DNA from: Myxococcales bacterium
GTDB lineage: Bacteria > Myxococcota_A > Polyangia > Fen-1088
Length of the DNA: 42,399 nucleotides
NCBI GenBank assembly: GCA_003157775.1
Contig: PMKP01000221.1
Location: 1 to 42,399, forward strand
Direction: 5' to 3'
Each line of letters starts with the position of its first letter. Position 1 is the first letter of the stretch. The translations under genes were made by a program, and so were the position numbers. A model generated the notes under the pieces. That model made no database searches and was not told the DNA's origin. It was given only the letters and a program-made list of their open reading frames with translations. Of the stretch, positions 17,876 through 26,389 are shown piece by piece.

Positions 17876-19930
17876 CTACTCGCGCGTTGCCTCGGTGATC
17901 CGTACCCGTGCCCCTGCCACGACGGGCTGGGAAGTCTCGACGATGACGGCGTCGCCGGCGTCCAGGCCCTGGGTGATGACGGCATCGGCCGCGGTTCGAT
18001 CCGCTACCGTCACGCTGCGTGCCTCGGCCCGGCCCGTGGGCGCCACCACCAGAACCCGGTCAGTGCTACCCACGCGCGACAAAGCCGAAGCCGGCACGAG
18101 GAACGCCTCGGCAAAACGCGCGCGCACCAGACGCACCGGCTGGCCGGCCACCGTTGCCGCTTCGGGCGCCAGTTCGATGACCACGTGGTTTTCGTCGCCA
18201 CCATCGGGAGCAAGGCCGCACGCGACCGGCCGCCCTTCAATCTCGGCCCCGCACCAACCCTGCTTGCGGAAACCTGCGGCCGGCGCGCGCGGCAGCTCGA
18301 AACTGGCGCGCCATCCTGCCAGGCGCATGCGCACCGCCGGCGCGCCCGCCTGCACGGTCCGACCCAGGATAGCCAAGGTTGCCTCGATTTGGCCGGCTGC
18401 CTGGGCCACAACTGCCACGCGTGACAACGCCGCCTGCGTCTGCCCGACCAAGCCAGCGCTGATCTGCACCTTGGCCTGGGCCGCATTCGACCGCTTGTCG
18501 TCGCCCGTGTCTCGCACGCCTTGTGCAAGTTGCTCAAAGTACGCGAGCCGTTCTTGCTGCCGGGCCAGGTCGGCCAGTACCCCCCGGGCCGCGTCGGTCG
18601 CGGCCACCACGTCACCGGGCCGCAGCGAGATCCCCGGGGATGCGAGACGAATCACCTTGCCGCCTGCGGGGAAGCTCAGGACCTGACTGGGCAGTGCCTC
18701 CACCGGCGCGCTGCCGTCGAACCAGCGCACAACTGCGGCAGGTTTGGCGACAAGAACGCGTGCGCGCACGGCTGGGGGTGCGTGCGGGCTTAGCGCCACA
18801 GGCACCACCAGCACGCCAACAACCAAGGCCGTCAGAATGCCCAGCAGAGCGTAGAGAATCCATGGGCCGCTGTGCACCGTCGCGGAGCGCGCAGGTGCCG
18901 GCGTGACCAGGGGAGGGGGCGTCGGAATCGGCGGCGGAGTCACTATCCGGCGGGGCCCAGGCGTCGACATGCGAGCCCCACCCTGGATGGAATAAGGCCG
19001 GCTGGTGCTGTCGATAGCCTCTCCGTCGGACACGCGGTTTGCAGACCGTGGCTCCGCAAGTGGGGGTGGCGTCTTTGCCGAAGGCGACGGCGCCTTGTCC
19101 GGCACGGCAAGGGGCTGCGTCTCGGGCGGAACCGGCGCCAGCTCCGTGTCCGGCACGGCAAGGGGCTGCGGCTCGGACGGAACCGGCGACGGCTCGGGTG
19201 GGCTGGCCGCAGGAGGAGTCTCGACCGGCAGGGGCGTCGCGTCTGCGGATGGCAGAGACGTCTGGTCCTGCGACGGACGATCTGGCGACGTGCTTACTGC
19301 GGCTGCGGGCGGCTCGGCCCCAGGCAGCGCTTCCAATGAGGCCGTCTCGGTCGATGCCGTCTCCGCCTCGGGAAGAGCTGGCTCGGCTGCTAGCTCCTCC
19401 GTAGCCGGGCGTGATTCCGTCGCAGGAGGCGCCTCCGGGAGCGTAGAGGGCGGCGTCGGCGCGTCGTTCTCAACGGCCGCGGGTGGTTCGGGAACCGGCA
19501 AGGGCGCCTCGACTGGCACGGTCGGCAACGGGACCGGCAACGGCGTCTGCAAAGTCACCGGTTGCGGCGGGACCGGCGAGGGCGTCTGCGGGACCTCGAC
19601 AACCGGGCGGGTAGAGAGCGCCGGCGTTTTTTCCGGCGCGACCTCCGGTGTACTCTCCTTGTCTGACGCAAGAAAGCCAAGCTGCTTGAGACGTTCGGCG
19701 AAAGCCATGAGTTGCTCTTCCGTCAGCTCAAGCCCGGTCGAAAGCCGCACCCAAGGGATGACCTTGCCCAGAGGCCGGCCATCAAACGCGAGGGCGACCG
19801 AATACTCGTAGTCGAAGAGACGGAAGCTCGAACCACGCCTGGGATCGTGGACGTCGACGCATCTGACGCCATCTTCCTGCAAGATGGTCGAAACTAAATC
19901 GCGCCGCAGGCGCGGCCCGTCAAACGCCAT
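17876..19930 (-). CDS. HlyD-type membrane-fusion (adaptor) protein with PqqD-like head and Pro-rich linker
   Basis: About 684 residues from the ATG at 19930. Residues ~1-90 resemble a PqqD-like fold (DLVSTILQEDGVRCVDVHDP, FRLFDYEYSVALAFDGRPLG, AERLKQLGFL). A ~250-residue Pro/Ala/Glu/Ser-rich linker with internal repeats follows. Then come one membrane helix (ILYALLGILTALVVGVLVVPVAL) and a periplasmic adaptor part: lipoyl-like strands, a coiled-coil hairpin (LADLARQQERLAYFEQLAQG to LSRVAVVAQAAGQIEATLAIL) and a beta-barrel tail. Such adaptors bridge inner-membrane transporters to outer-membrane channels, but neither partner lies nearby. The ORF track starts at 20158 by running into a glycosyltransferase gene fragment; that extension is probably spurious. 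Confidence 0.75.
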   Translation of the reverse strand: MAFDGPRLRRDLVSTILQEDGVRCVDVHDPRRGSSFRLFDYEYSVALAFDGRPLGKVIPWVRLSTGLELTEEQLMAFAERLKQLGFLASDKESTPEVAPEKTPALSTRPVVEVPQTPSPVPPQPVTLQTPLPVPLPTVPVEAPLPVPEPPAAVENDAPTPPSTLPEAPPATESRPATEELAAEPALPEAETASTETASLEALPGAEPPAAAVSTSPDRPSQDQTSLPSADATPLPVETPPAASPPEPSPVPSEPQPLAVPDTELAPVPPETQPLAVPDKAPSPSAKTPPPLAEPRSANRVSDGEAIDSTSRPYSIQGGARMSTPGPRRIVTPPPIPTPPPLVTPAPARSATVHSGPWILYALLGILTALVVGVLVVPVALSPHAPPAVRARVLVAKPAAVVRWFDGSAPVEALPSQVLSFPAGGKVIRLASPGISLRPGDVVAATDAARGVLADLARQQERLAYFEQLAQGVRDTGDDKRSNAAQAKVQISAGLVGQTQAALSRVAVVAQAAGQIEATLAILGRTVQAGAPAVRMRLAGWRASFELPRAPAAGFRKQGWCGAEIEGRPVACGLAPDGGDENHVVIELAPEAATVAGQPVRLVRARFAEAFLVPASALSRVGSTDRVLVVAPTGRAEARSVTVADRTAADAVITQGLDAGDAVIVETSQPVVAGARVRITEATRE
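19096..19188 (-). repeat. Tandem repeat in the Pro-rich linker of the adaptor gene
   Basis: Two 42-base copies 51 bases apart (19096-19137 and 19147-19188) differ at two positions and encode the linker motif PETQPLAVPD / SEPQPLAVPD. This is coding-level duplication that could change linker length by slippage. Confidence 0.65.
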
Positions 19931-20094
19931 GCCTGCATCTTTACCCGTGGATCGCGCCGGAGCCAACCCCCACAGATCAGTTTCGCCAATCGAGATGGAC
20001 GCCGTGGCCGTGGTCGCGACGGGCGCGCGCGAAACGCGCGGGGGAGGCGGGCTGGGCTGTCCGTCAGCCCCCGAAGGGGGTGGCTGTGGCCGGG

Positions 20095-20142
20095 CAGCCA
20101 CCTGACGAATGAGATTGAAGTAGCGGATAGCGCCGCGATCAG
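20095..20142 (-). pseudogene. Glycosyltransferase gene fragment 1 (N-terminal piece)
   Basis: CGAATGAGATTGAAGTAGCG is shared exactly with the intact glycosyltransferase gene at about 26203-26222, and the similarity extends over about 48 bases with a 3-base deletion. Translated on the minus strand it reads DRGAIRYFNLIRQVA, against DRGGAIRYFNLIRQVA in the intact protein (residues ~29-44). It is fused in frame to the 5' side of the HlyD-like ORF and abuts the DUF1566 stop codon. Confidence 0.75.
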
Positions 20143-20536
20143 CGCACACAATGAACACTGCTCACGTTGGACACGTCGAAGCTGTACGCCTGGCCGGAAT
20201 CGAGATAGACGGCCCACGCGTGGGACGGCGAGCCAGCCAACGGAGACGAAGACCAGAAGCGAGTCGCCGGTGTCGACGGTAAGGCTATCGAATCTATCGA
20301 TGGGTCAGCCTGCAATTTGTCGACCATAGTTTCTAGTTCCTCAATCGTCGGGAGGCGCCAGCCCATGCCTCCCAGGCTCCTGCCCACACCTGCACAGTAT
20401 GTCTTGGCATCGAGCCACGTGTACGTGGTTGACGATACTGTCTGTTGCCGGGTCAGTGCCGGCGGAGGATCTGCAGAGGCGTGCCTCGACCACGAGGCGT
20501 AGTCTATCCCATCGCGTCCCCGCCGACGTCGCCTGG
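20139..20536 (-). pseudogene. Truncated DUF1566 (Lcl C-terminal-like) gene
   Basis: The minus-strand reading carries the hallmarks of DUF1566 domains: TYTWLDAKTYCAGVGRSLGG, WRLPTIEELETMVD, a PSIDSIALP segment, TRFWSSSPLAGSPSHAWAVY and a terminal VHCVR before the stop. These domains are normally the C-terminal part of exported lipoproteins. Here the 5' end is missing: the open frame continues upstream into a second glycosyltransferase fragment (QAQRLRDVAVGTAVSLVP) instead of a signal peptide. The ORF at 20139-20600 is thus a chimera and probably not a functional gene. Confidence 0.65.
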
Positions 20537-20596
20537 TGGGGACCAGCGACACCGCGGTGCCGACGGCCACGTCGCGTAGGCGCTGGGCCTGGATTG
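20537..20596 (-). pseudogene. Glycosyltransferase gene fragment 2 (central piece)
   Basis: About 60 bases match 25658-25718 of the intact glycosyltransferase gene with roughly 10-15% mismatches. GGGGACCAGCGACACCGCG and GGCGCTGGGCCT are identical blocks. It encodes QAQRLRDVAVGTAVSLVP, against EAQRLRAVAAGSAVSLVP in the intact protein. Similarity stops sharply on both sides. Confidence 0.72.
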
Positions 20597-20659
20597 CCAT
20601 TTGCGTCTACTCCGCGACCCGCTACGCTTTGTTGTTCACAAATCGACAGGAGAGGCGAC

Positions 20660-21586
20660 ATGCACAAAAACGATCGCCGCGCGTTCATGAAGGCTGGCCT
20701 CGCCATCGGCGCGGTCGGCTTGGTCGAGTCCATGGGAATCGGGCGCGCTTTCGCGGCCGCTGCGGCCAGACCCGACATCGTCGCGGTCAAGGGGGCAGAC
20801 GCCTTTGCCAGCACCACCAAGGCGCTGGAGGCGCTGGGCGGAATGAAGCGATTTGACACCCAGGGCCGCCGCGTGGGACTGCTCATCAATGCCCCGCCGC
20901 ACTGGAAACTCGAGGGAAGCCACACCCGGATGGAAGTTGCACTCGCTGTGGCCAAGATGTGCCTCGATGCCGGAGCCAAGGAGATCATCACCCTACCGGT
21001 GCTGGGGCCCAAGTTCTGGACCGGCTCGCCGCTCGGCGAGACTCATGCCAAAGTGATCAAGTCGCTCAAGCAGTGCTCGGGAAGGACGGTGGAGACGAAG
21101 ATCCCCAAAGGTGTCCTGCTCAAGTCGGGGAAGGTTCGGCCCGAGCTGCTCGACGTGGATGTCCTGGTGAACATCCCGATCGCCAAGCACCACGTCGGAA
21201 CCATGTTCAGCGGCAATCTCAAGAACATGATGGGCGGCCTCGATCACGAGACAAACGCGTTCTTCCACAACGGCTCCGGCAAGACCGGTTATGAGGATGT
21301 GGACTTCCTCTCACAGTGCATCGCCGACCTGAATACGTTGCGCAGGCCGAACCTGTGTGTCGCTGACGCCACCGTCGTGCTCGGAACCAACGGCCCCGCG
21401 GGCCCCGGCGATCTACTGCAGCCGCAGAAGATCGTGGCCGGCATGGATCCGGTCGCAGTCGACGCGTACTGCGTGACCCTGCACAGCCGCAAGCCGCAAG
21501 AGGTGGTGATGCTCGCCAAGGCCGCCGCGGCAGGAGTCGGGCGCGCCGACTTCCAGAAGCTCAACCTCCAGGAGATCGCAATCTGA
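20660..21586 (+). CDS. Tat-exported DUF362-domain protein
   Basis: A 308-residue protein with an N-terminal twin-arginine signal (NDRRAFMKAGLAIGAVGLVE to GRAFA), implying folded export. The body matches DUF362: HTRMEVALAVAKMCLDAGAKEI, VDVLVNIPIAKHHVGTMFSG, NLKNMMGGLDHET and a C-terminal VVAGMDPVAVDAYC. No 4Fe-4S ferredoxin domain, present in some DUF362 proteins, is seen. The ATG at 20660 is preceded by CAGGAGAGG; the ORF track's earlier start at 20399 lies in fragment sequence. The enzymatic role of the family is not established. It stands alone between two glycosyltransferase fragments, suggesting a transferred or rearranged block. Confidence 0.85.
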   Translation: MHKNDRRAFMKAGLAIGAVGLVESMGIGRAFAAAAARPDIVAVKGADAFASTTKALEALGGMKRFDTQGRRVGLLINAPPHWKLEGSHTRMEVALAVAKMCLDAGAKEIITLPVLGPKFWTGSPLGETHAKVIKSLKQCSGRTVETKIPKGVLLKSGKVRPELLDVDVLVNIPIAKHHVGTMFSGNLKNMMGGLDHETNAFFHNGSGKTGYEDVDFLSQCIADLNTLRRPNLCVADATVVLGTNGPAGPGDLLQPQKIVAGMDPVAVDAYCVTLHSRKPQEVVMLAKAAAAGVGRADFQKLNLQEIAI

Positions 21587-21656
21587 GCAAGGGGCTCGGT
21601 ACCCCGAGAAGCCGGAGCAACTGACCGGTCGTTGACCGGCCATCGATGAGATCCTC

Positions 21657-21998
21657 CTAGCTCGACGAAGCCGACCTCGGCGAGTCCGCGGCCGCTCGCC
21701 GTTCATCGCCCGCCGCAGCTGCGGGAATCTCGTGGGACGACCCACCGGGCATTTCGCCCCTGCTGGCGGTGGCGCCAACCGCGAGCCCAAGCTCGTCCAT
21801 GCGCTCGGCTTCGCCCGCTAGCCGCTTCGCGCAGGTCATCCACCGTTCCGTCACGCAGTCGGTTTCTCGACAGGACTCGCAAGCTTCAAGACTCGGAGGA
21901 ACATCTTGAATGACTTCCTGTCGAAGACGAGTCCAAATTGCACTGAGCCGGAGACTAGCGCTCATGTCTTGAACCTCTACTTCTCTGCTTGTCGACAT
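21657..21998 (-). CDS. Small Cys-rich protein of unknown function
   Basis: A 113-residue ORF with a folded-looking N-terminal half (MSASLRLSAIWTRLRQEVIQ) containing CESCRETDCVTERWMTCAKRL. This is a C-x2-C-x4-C-x7-C arrangement with a Trp that could bind a metal. The C-terminal half is Ala/Ser/Gly-rich and likely disordered. The first ATG (21998) and a second at Met12 are both usable; GTGGA lies five bases upstream of the first. It has no overlap with a better ORF, converges on the DUF362 gene and lies beside a glycosyltransferase fragment. I do not recognise a named family. Confidence 0.5.
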   Translation of the reverse strand: MSTSREVEVQDMSASLRLSAIWTRLRQEVIQDVPPSLEACESCRETDCVTERWMTCAKRLAGEAERMDELGLAVGATASRGEMPGGSSHEIPAAAAGDERRAAADSPRSASSS

Positions 21999-22052
21999 GA
22001 TCCACGAAAAACCTTACGACGGCAAAATTTTGCTGATAGTTTTTCGTGGCTC

Positions 22053-22152
22053 TTGATGGTGACGGTGCTGACCAGGTCGCGCAGCTTCGTTTCCAGGGAA
22101 CGCGAGCAATAGGGCCAATTGACCAGCGGCCTACCGCGCTGAAGCTGTTCCC
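22053..22152 (-). pseudogene. Glycosyltransferase gene fragment 3 (residues ~92-125)
   Basis: About 100 bases align without gaps to 25952-26051 of the intact glycosyltransferase gene, with roughly 12 mismatches. GGTGCTGACCAGGTCGCGCA is an identical block. Reading frame sense is minus strand. It ends about 95 bases before the start of the lipoprotein gene at 22247. Bases 21999-22052 and 22153-22246 show no further recognisable coding sequence. Confidence 0.78.
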
Positions 22153-22246
22153 CGCCCCAGTCCTACGCGCAGGCTGGTACTCTTCGGCTTTTCACGTAGA
22201 ATTGGTCCTTCTCGCGAATTTGTCTACTGGACCGGAGGATTGACAT

Positions 22247-24823
22247 ATGCCCAACTTTTTCCGAACAGGCTCCTGGATTTTCGCTGTCATCGCGTTGTTG
22301 TCCTTGCAAGCATGCTCCGGCAGCAGCAGCAGCAGCAACGCAGGAGACGCGGCCAGTGCCCATCTCGGTCGCGACGGCGGAGCACCAACCGGTAGCGTAA
22401 CTCCTCTCAGCCTTCCGGCCTTTTCGCCGCCAGATCAGAACGTCATTATCGGGCGTGTGGTCGACTCAAACGGGAAGGGAGTCGCTGGCGCCACCGTGAC
22501 CTATGTCGGCGGCGGAACCGGCACGGCGAACTACGATGGGTTTTACTACATCGCCGATGTCGCCCCGGCCGATCGCATTGTCCTGACCTTCCAGGCCGAC
22601 GGCTATGTCACCACCACGGGCATCGGCACCATGGTCGCGGGTGGCAATGTCACCGTCAACGCGGTCATGCTCCAGCGTGGCGCGGGTCAGCCGGTCAACA
22701 GCGCAGACGGCGGCACCGTCACCTTTGCCAGTGGCGTGGTGACACTTCCACCCGGTACGGTTACCGATTCCTCGGGCAACAACTACTCAGGCAGCGTCAT
22801 GGTGCACGTCACGCCGGTGACCATCAAGGGTATCGGAATTCAGGCCGCACCCGGTGATTTCAGTGCGACCTCCGCCGCTGGCGCGACAGTGCAGCTTGAA
22901 ACCTTCGGCATGGGCGCGTACGAGCTGGCCGACAGTGCAGGCAACCCTCTGCAGGTAAAGAGCGGAGCCAGCGTGGGGGTCGAGATGCTGCTTCCTGCGG
23001 GTACCAAGCTGGTGGCTGGCCAGACCGTCCCTGCCTGGCATTTCGACGACCAGTCCGGGCGCTGGGTCGAAGAGGGGAGCGGTACGGTCGGCGTGTCGTC
23101 CCTCGACCCGGCTCGTCTCTCCTACAAGTTGAATGTCGGCCATTTCTCCAACTGGAACTGCGACCAACCCTATGACACGACCTGCGTGAGCGGCACCGTC
23201 ACCTCGGCCTGCGACGGCAGTGCCATCGTGGCTGATGTCCGCGCCGGCGGGATTTCCTACGACGGAAGTAGCACTGGATTCGCCAGCGCCAGCGGCCAGT
23301 ACTGTGTCGCGGTCAAGACGGGATCGACTGTCATGCTTACGGTTTCATCGGGATACGGGGCCAATCGTGTCGTGAGTGCGGTCCAGGTGTCGAGCGGCAG
23401 CGCAACCTCCGCGTGCCCAGGGCCGTGCACCGTCCAAGACATCGTCCTGCCTTGCACGCCCGCGGACAATGACGTCGATTGTGGTGACGACTATTTCAGC
23501 GGATGCAAATCTTGCATCCAAGGCCGGGTGGTTGACGATTCGGGCAATCCCGTGGCGGCCATGCTGAAGGTCAAGACCGGCATCAACACCTTGACCGCCG
23601 TGACCGACTCTTCCGGCCACTATTGCTCGTCGGCCGCGCTCAACATACTCACGACCATCGCCGCCAACGCCGAGGGCGGTGCTGGCACCGTCACGACGAC
23701 GCCCACAACGCCGGGTGCGTGCCCGAACTGCAACCAGGCTCCCGACATCGTGATCACCCAGAGTCAGACCACCGGCACCAGCTCGGGAATCGACTTCAGC
23801 CAGTGTCCCACCAGCGTTGGCGGGATTATCATCAACAGGCTTCAGGCCAATGGCACCGATCCGGCGTTGGCTGCTCTCGATTCTGGCTGGATTCTTGCCT
23901 CGAAGGGAGACTCGTCGAGCGGGATTCAATCCTACGTCATCTCCGGCGTTCTCGTTTCCAGCAAGGCCGGCGGGATTTCTTTCGCACCGCAAGCGACCTT
24001 CGAGCTTGACCTGGCCGCCCCGCCGAAGGCAGGTGCGGTGTACGCCGTCCAGGCCGTGTCGGACGACTCGTACCAGATCTCTGGCGACGCGACTTCGTCG
24101 AGCGGCGCGCCGGTCGGAATGGGAAGCGAGTCGTACAAGATCGATACCTCGTCGTCACCCGTGCTCGGCTCGGGACAGATCGCGTTCAGCACGGGCTTTG
24201 CCAACCCCGGCGATCCGGTCAAGGGATCGCTGACGTTGACCTTCGGCGCCAACTGCGCGGCTCCAAGCGCGTCGCTGACCGTGCAAGCGACCATCGACAC
24301 CGTTCTCCAAGACGCCATGGGACTCATGCCGACCGTGCTCGACCCCAATGCCCCGGCTTTCAAGGCCTGGGAATGCAGTCTGTTCAGTCTGATGTCACTG
24401 ACCACGGCGGGATTCTCTACCGGGGCAGTGGAAGTTTCCGTGGACGGCGTGCCCATGGCCGGCAGTAACTCGCTTACATCCGCTGAGTACTCGTGGACCG
24501 AAGACCAGCTCCAGATTTCCTACTACGGCGACACGGGGCTGTTCTCGGCCACGGTCGATCATCCGCAGATCGGGGCCAACGCCGTGAGCTCTGCCACGTA
24601 TTCCGACGACAGCGCGAGCGGTTGTTGGTTCACCCTAGGGCAGGGCACTGTGACCCTTCCCAACTTTGCCGGCGCAGACTCAACCCGCTGGATGACCGGC
24701 TCGTTCGAGGTCGACTTCACCGGGACCAATGTGGGCAGCGCCACTGCGAGCTGCGGGACCCCCAAGGCGACAGGGCAGTTCGGCGCACCAGTTTGCGCCG
24801 GTATGAGCACCCTCTTCCATTGA
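22247..24823 (+). CDS. Large secreted lipoprotein with carboxypeptidase-regulatory-like repeats
   Basis: An 858-residue exported lipoprotein. The signal ends in a lipobox (LLSLQAC, Cys ~23) followed by a Ser-rich tether. Residues ~66-145 form a carboxypeptidase regulatory-like beta-sandwich (IIGRVVDSNGKGVAGATVTY, YDGFYYIADVAP). Next is a region with VTFASGVVTLPPGTVTD, similar to domains of CILP/ZU5-type proteins. Two more sandwich-like copies follow (CVSGTVTSACDGSAIVADV and CIQGRVVDDSGNPVAAMLKV), with paired cysteines. The last third is Ser/Thr-rich beta structure of unknown type. GGAGG lies about 10 bases before the ATG. A cell-surface binding or structural role is likely; no enzyme motif is seen. 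Confidence 0.8.
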   Translation: MPNFFRTGSWIFAVIALLSLQACSGSSSSSNAGDAASAHLGRDGGAPTGSVTPLSLPAFSPPDQNVIIGRVVDSNGKGVAGATVTYVGGGTGTANYDGFYYIADVAPADRIVLTFQADGYVTTTGIGTMVAGGNVTVNAVMLQRGAGQPVNSADGGTVTFASGVVTLPPGTVTDSSGNNYSGSVMVHVTPVTIKGIGIQAAPGDFSATSAAGATVQLETFGMGAYELADSAGNPLQVKSGASVGVEMLLPAGTKLVAGQTVPAWHFDDQSGRWVEEGSGTVGVSSLDPARLSYKLNVGHFSNWNCDQPYDTTCVSGTVTSACDGSAIVADVRAGGISYDGSSTGFASASGQYCVAVKTGSTVMLTVSSGYGANRVVSAVQVSSGSATSACPGPCTVQDIVLPCTPADNDVDCGDDYFSGCKSCIQGRVVDDSGNPVAAMLKVKTGINTLTAVTDSSGHYCSSAALNILTTIAANAEGGAGTVTTTPTTPGACPNCNQAPDIVITQSQTTGTSSGIDFSQCPTSVGGIIINRLQANGTDPALAALDSGWILASKGDSSSGIQSYVISGVLVSSKAGGISFAPQATFELDLAAPPKAGAVYAVQAVSDDSYQISGDATSSSGAPVGMGSESYKIDTSSSPVLGSGQIAFSTGFANPGDPVKGSLTLTFGANCAAPSASLTVQATIDTVLQDAMGLMPTVLDPNAPAFKAWECSLFSLMSLTTAGFSTGAVEVSVDGVPMAGSNSLTSAEYSWTEDQLQISYYGDTGLFSATVDHPQIGANAVSSATYSDDSASGCWFTLGQGTVTLPNFAGADSTRWMTGSFEVDFTGTNVGSATASCGTPKATGQFGAPVCAGMSTLFH

Positions 24824-24900
24824 CCGGGCGGCGTTCTGCGGCCCGCCGCGCAGGCGCCAAACAACCTGGAGCGCTGCCTGTTTGCCGCAAAAATGACGGC

Positions 24901-24933
24901 CCCGCATTCGCCATCCATGAATAATGCGGGCTA
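24901..24933. repeat. Hairpin carrying a copy of the MITE-like terminal sequence
   Basis: CCCGCATT (24901-24908) pairs perfectly with AATGCGGG (24923-24930) around a 14-base loop. TGAATAATGCGGGCTA (24918-24933) equals the inner 16 bases of the right terminal repeat of the element at 13561-13787. It lies in the convergent gap 24824-25077 between the lipoprotein and glycosyltransferase genes. It may be an element remnant, a terminator or both. No other feature is seen in the gap. Confidence 0.5.
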
Positions 24934-25077
24934 ACCGGCCACGCGCTGGCCTTCCTTCGGCCAGCCTATGCCGTCTGCGCGAGTCGGTGCAGTGTGCTCA
25001 ACCCATTTGCTCAACCCATTCGGGGTGCCGGTGAGTCGGGCGGCGGGCACGCTGGGTGTAGCTGCGAAGCCCAAAGG

Positions 25078-26325
25078 TCAGACTGCCAACAACTCGTCGT
25101 AGACGCGGAAAAGCTGCTCGGCGATGCCTGTCCAGTCGTAGTCCCTTTCCACCAGCGCCCGCGCCTGCTGAGTCAGGCGGGCCGCGAGCGCGCGGTCGGT
25201 CAGCAGGCGCGCCACCGCTGCGGCGAAAGCTTCGGCGTCGTTTGCGATGAGCAGGTGCTTGCCGTCCTCGACTGCAAGGCCTTCGCAGCCAAGCGAAGTG
25301 GAAACCACCGGCCGCCCCAACGCCATGGCCTCGAGAATCTTCAGGCGGGTTCCCCCACCGGCGCGCAGCGGCACAACCGCGATATGCGCATTTCCATAGT
25401 AAGGAATGGGCGAGCTGGCGCGGCCGACCAACTCGATGTCGTCGCGCCCAGCAAACTCGCGGAGCGCGCGAGGCGTGCCTTCGCCCACCACAGTCAGGCG
25501 GGCTTCGGGGATGCGGCTGCGCAGAGCGGGCAGGATGTGGCGCGCGAGAAAACGGACCGCGTCTAGGTTGGGCGGGTAGCGCAAATGCCCGACGAAGATC
25601 AGCCGCTTGCCGGCTGCGGCCTCGGGAAGCGGGCGCAAAGCCGCCGTGTCTACACCGTTGGGGACCAGCGACACCGCGCTGCCGGCGGCCACCGCGCGCA
25701 GGCGCTGGGCCTCGATTTCAGAGACCACCAGGCAACGGTCGAAACGCGCGGCATGGCGGGCCTCCCAGCCGCGCATGAGGAACGCCTTTGCCAGCAAGCC
25801 CAGCTTCTCCATTGCCCCCACGTGCATGCTCAGCATGCTGCGGGACTGGGTCTCGCAGAAGTTGTGGAACGATAGGATCGTCCGACAGGGTGAGCCGTCG
25901 GGCACGGCATCGCGGAAATGCGCGAGAAAGGAATGCTCAATCTGAAGAATGTTGATGGTGCCGGTGCTGACCAGGTCGCGCAGCTTGCTTTCCAGGGAGC
26001 GCGAACAATAGGGCCAGTTGACCAGCGGTTGACCACGCTGAAGGTGCTCCCAGAAGTCCCGCGTGCGCGCGATCGCGGAGCCGGAACGCATGACGGCCCA
26101 CTCGACCCGCTCGCAGAATGGCGCCAGCTTGGGCACATGGCGGGCTTCCTCAGCCGACTCAAGCACGGCGAAGAGCAAGACGCGGTATCGGGTCGCCACC
26201 TGGCGAATGAGATTGAAGTAGCGGATGGCACCGCCGCGGTCAGTGGGCCAAGGTAGGCCGTAGGTCAACCACAGAACCGTCTTGCGCTGATCCTGGGCCT
26301 GATCCGGTTTTCCGTCTTCATCCAT
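25078..26325 (-). CDS. Family-4 glycosyltransferase (TIGR03087-like, exopolysaccharide type)
   Basis: A 415-residue GT-B glycosyltransferase. The N-terminal acceptor domain begins VLWLTYGLPWPTDRGGAIRY. The donor domain has the usual GT4 elements: LIFVGHLRYPPNLDAVRFL, LTVVGEGTPRALREF, IPYYGNAHIAVVPLRAGGGT and the EALALG-like KILEAMALGRPVVSTSLGCEG. It resembles the sugar transferases of the PEP-CTERM/EpsH-associated group (TIGR03087), suggesting surface polysaccharide synthesis, though no exosortase is visible. It starts 64 bases after the PilZ gene and is probably co-transcribed with it, hinting at c-di-GMP control. Three short decayed pieces of a related gene lie at 20095-22152. Confidence 0.88.
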   Translation of the reverse strand: MDEDGKPDQAQDQRKTVLWLTYGLPWPTDRGGAIRYFNLIRQVATRYRVLLFAVLESAEEARHVPKLAPFCERVEWAVMRSGSAIARTRDFWEHLQRGQPLVNWPYCSRSLESKLRDLVSTGTINILQIEHSFLAHFRDAVPDGSPCRTILSFHNFCETQSRSMLSMHVGAMEKLGLLAKAFLMRGWEARHAARFDRCLVVSEIEAQRLRAVAAGSAVSLVPNGVDTAALRPLPEAAAGKRLIFVGHLRYPPNLDAVRFLARHILPALRSRIPEARLTVVGEGTPRALREFAGRDDIELVGRASSPIPYYGNAHIAVVPLRAGGGTRLKILEAMALGRPVVSTSLGCEGLAVEDGKHLLIANDAEAFAAAVARLLTDRALAARLTQQARALVERDYDWTGIAEQLFRVYDELLAV

Positions 26326-26389
26326 TTCCGTTCCCAGCTATGCCTGGGAGCCCTTGCAGCCCTTTGGCTTTCTGGCCGGCGCCGGGGCT

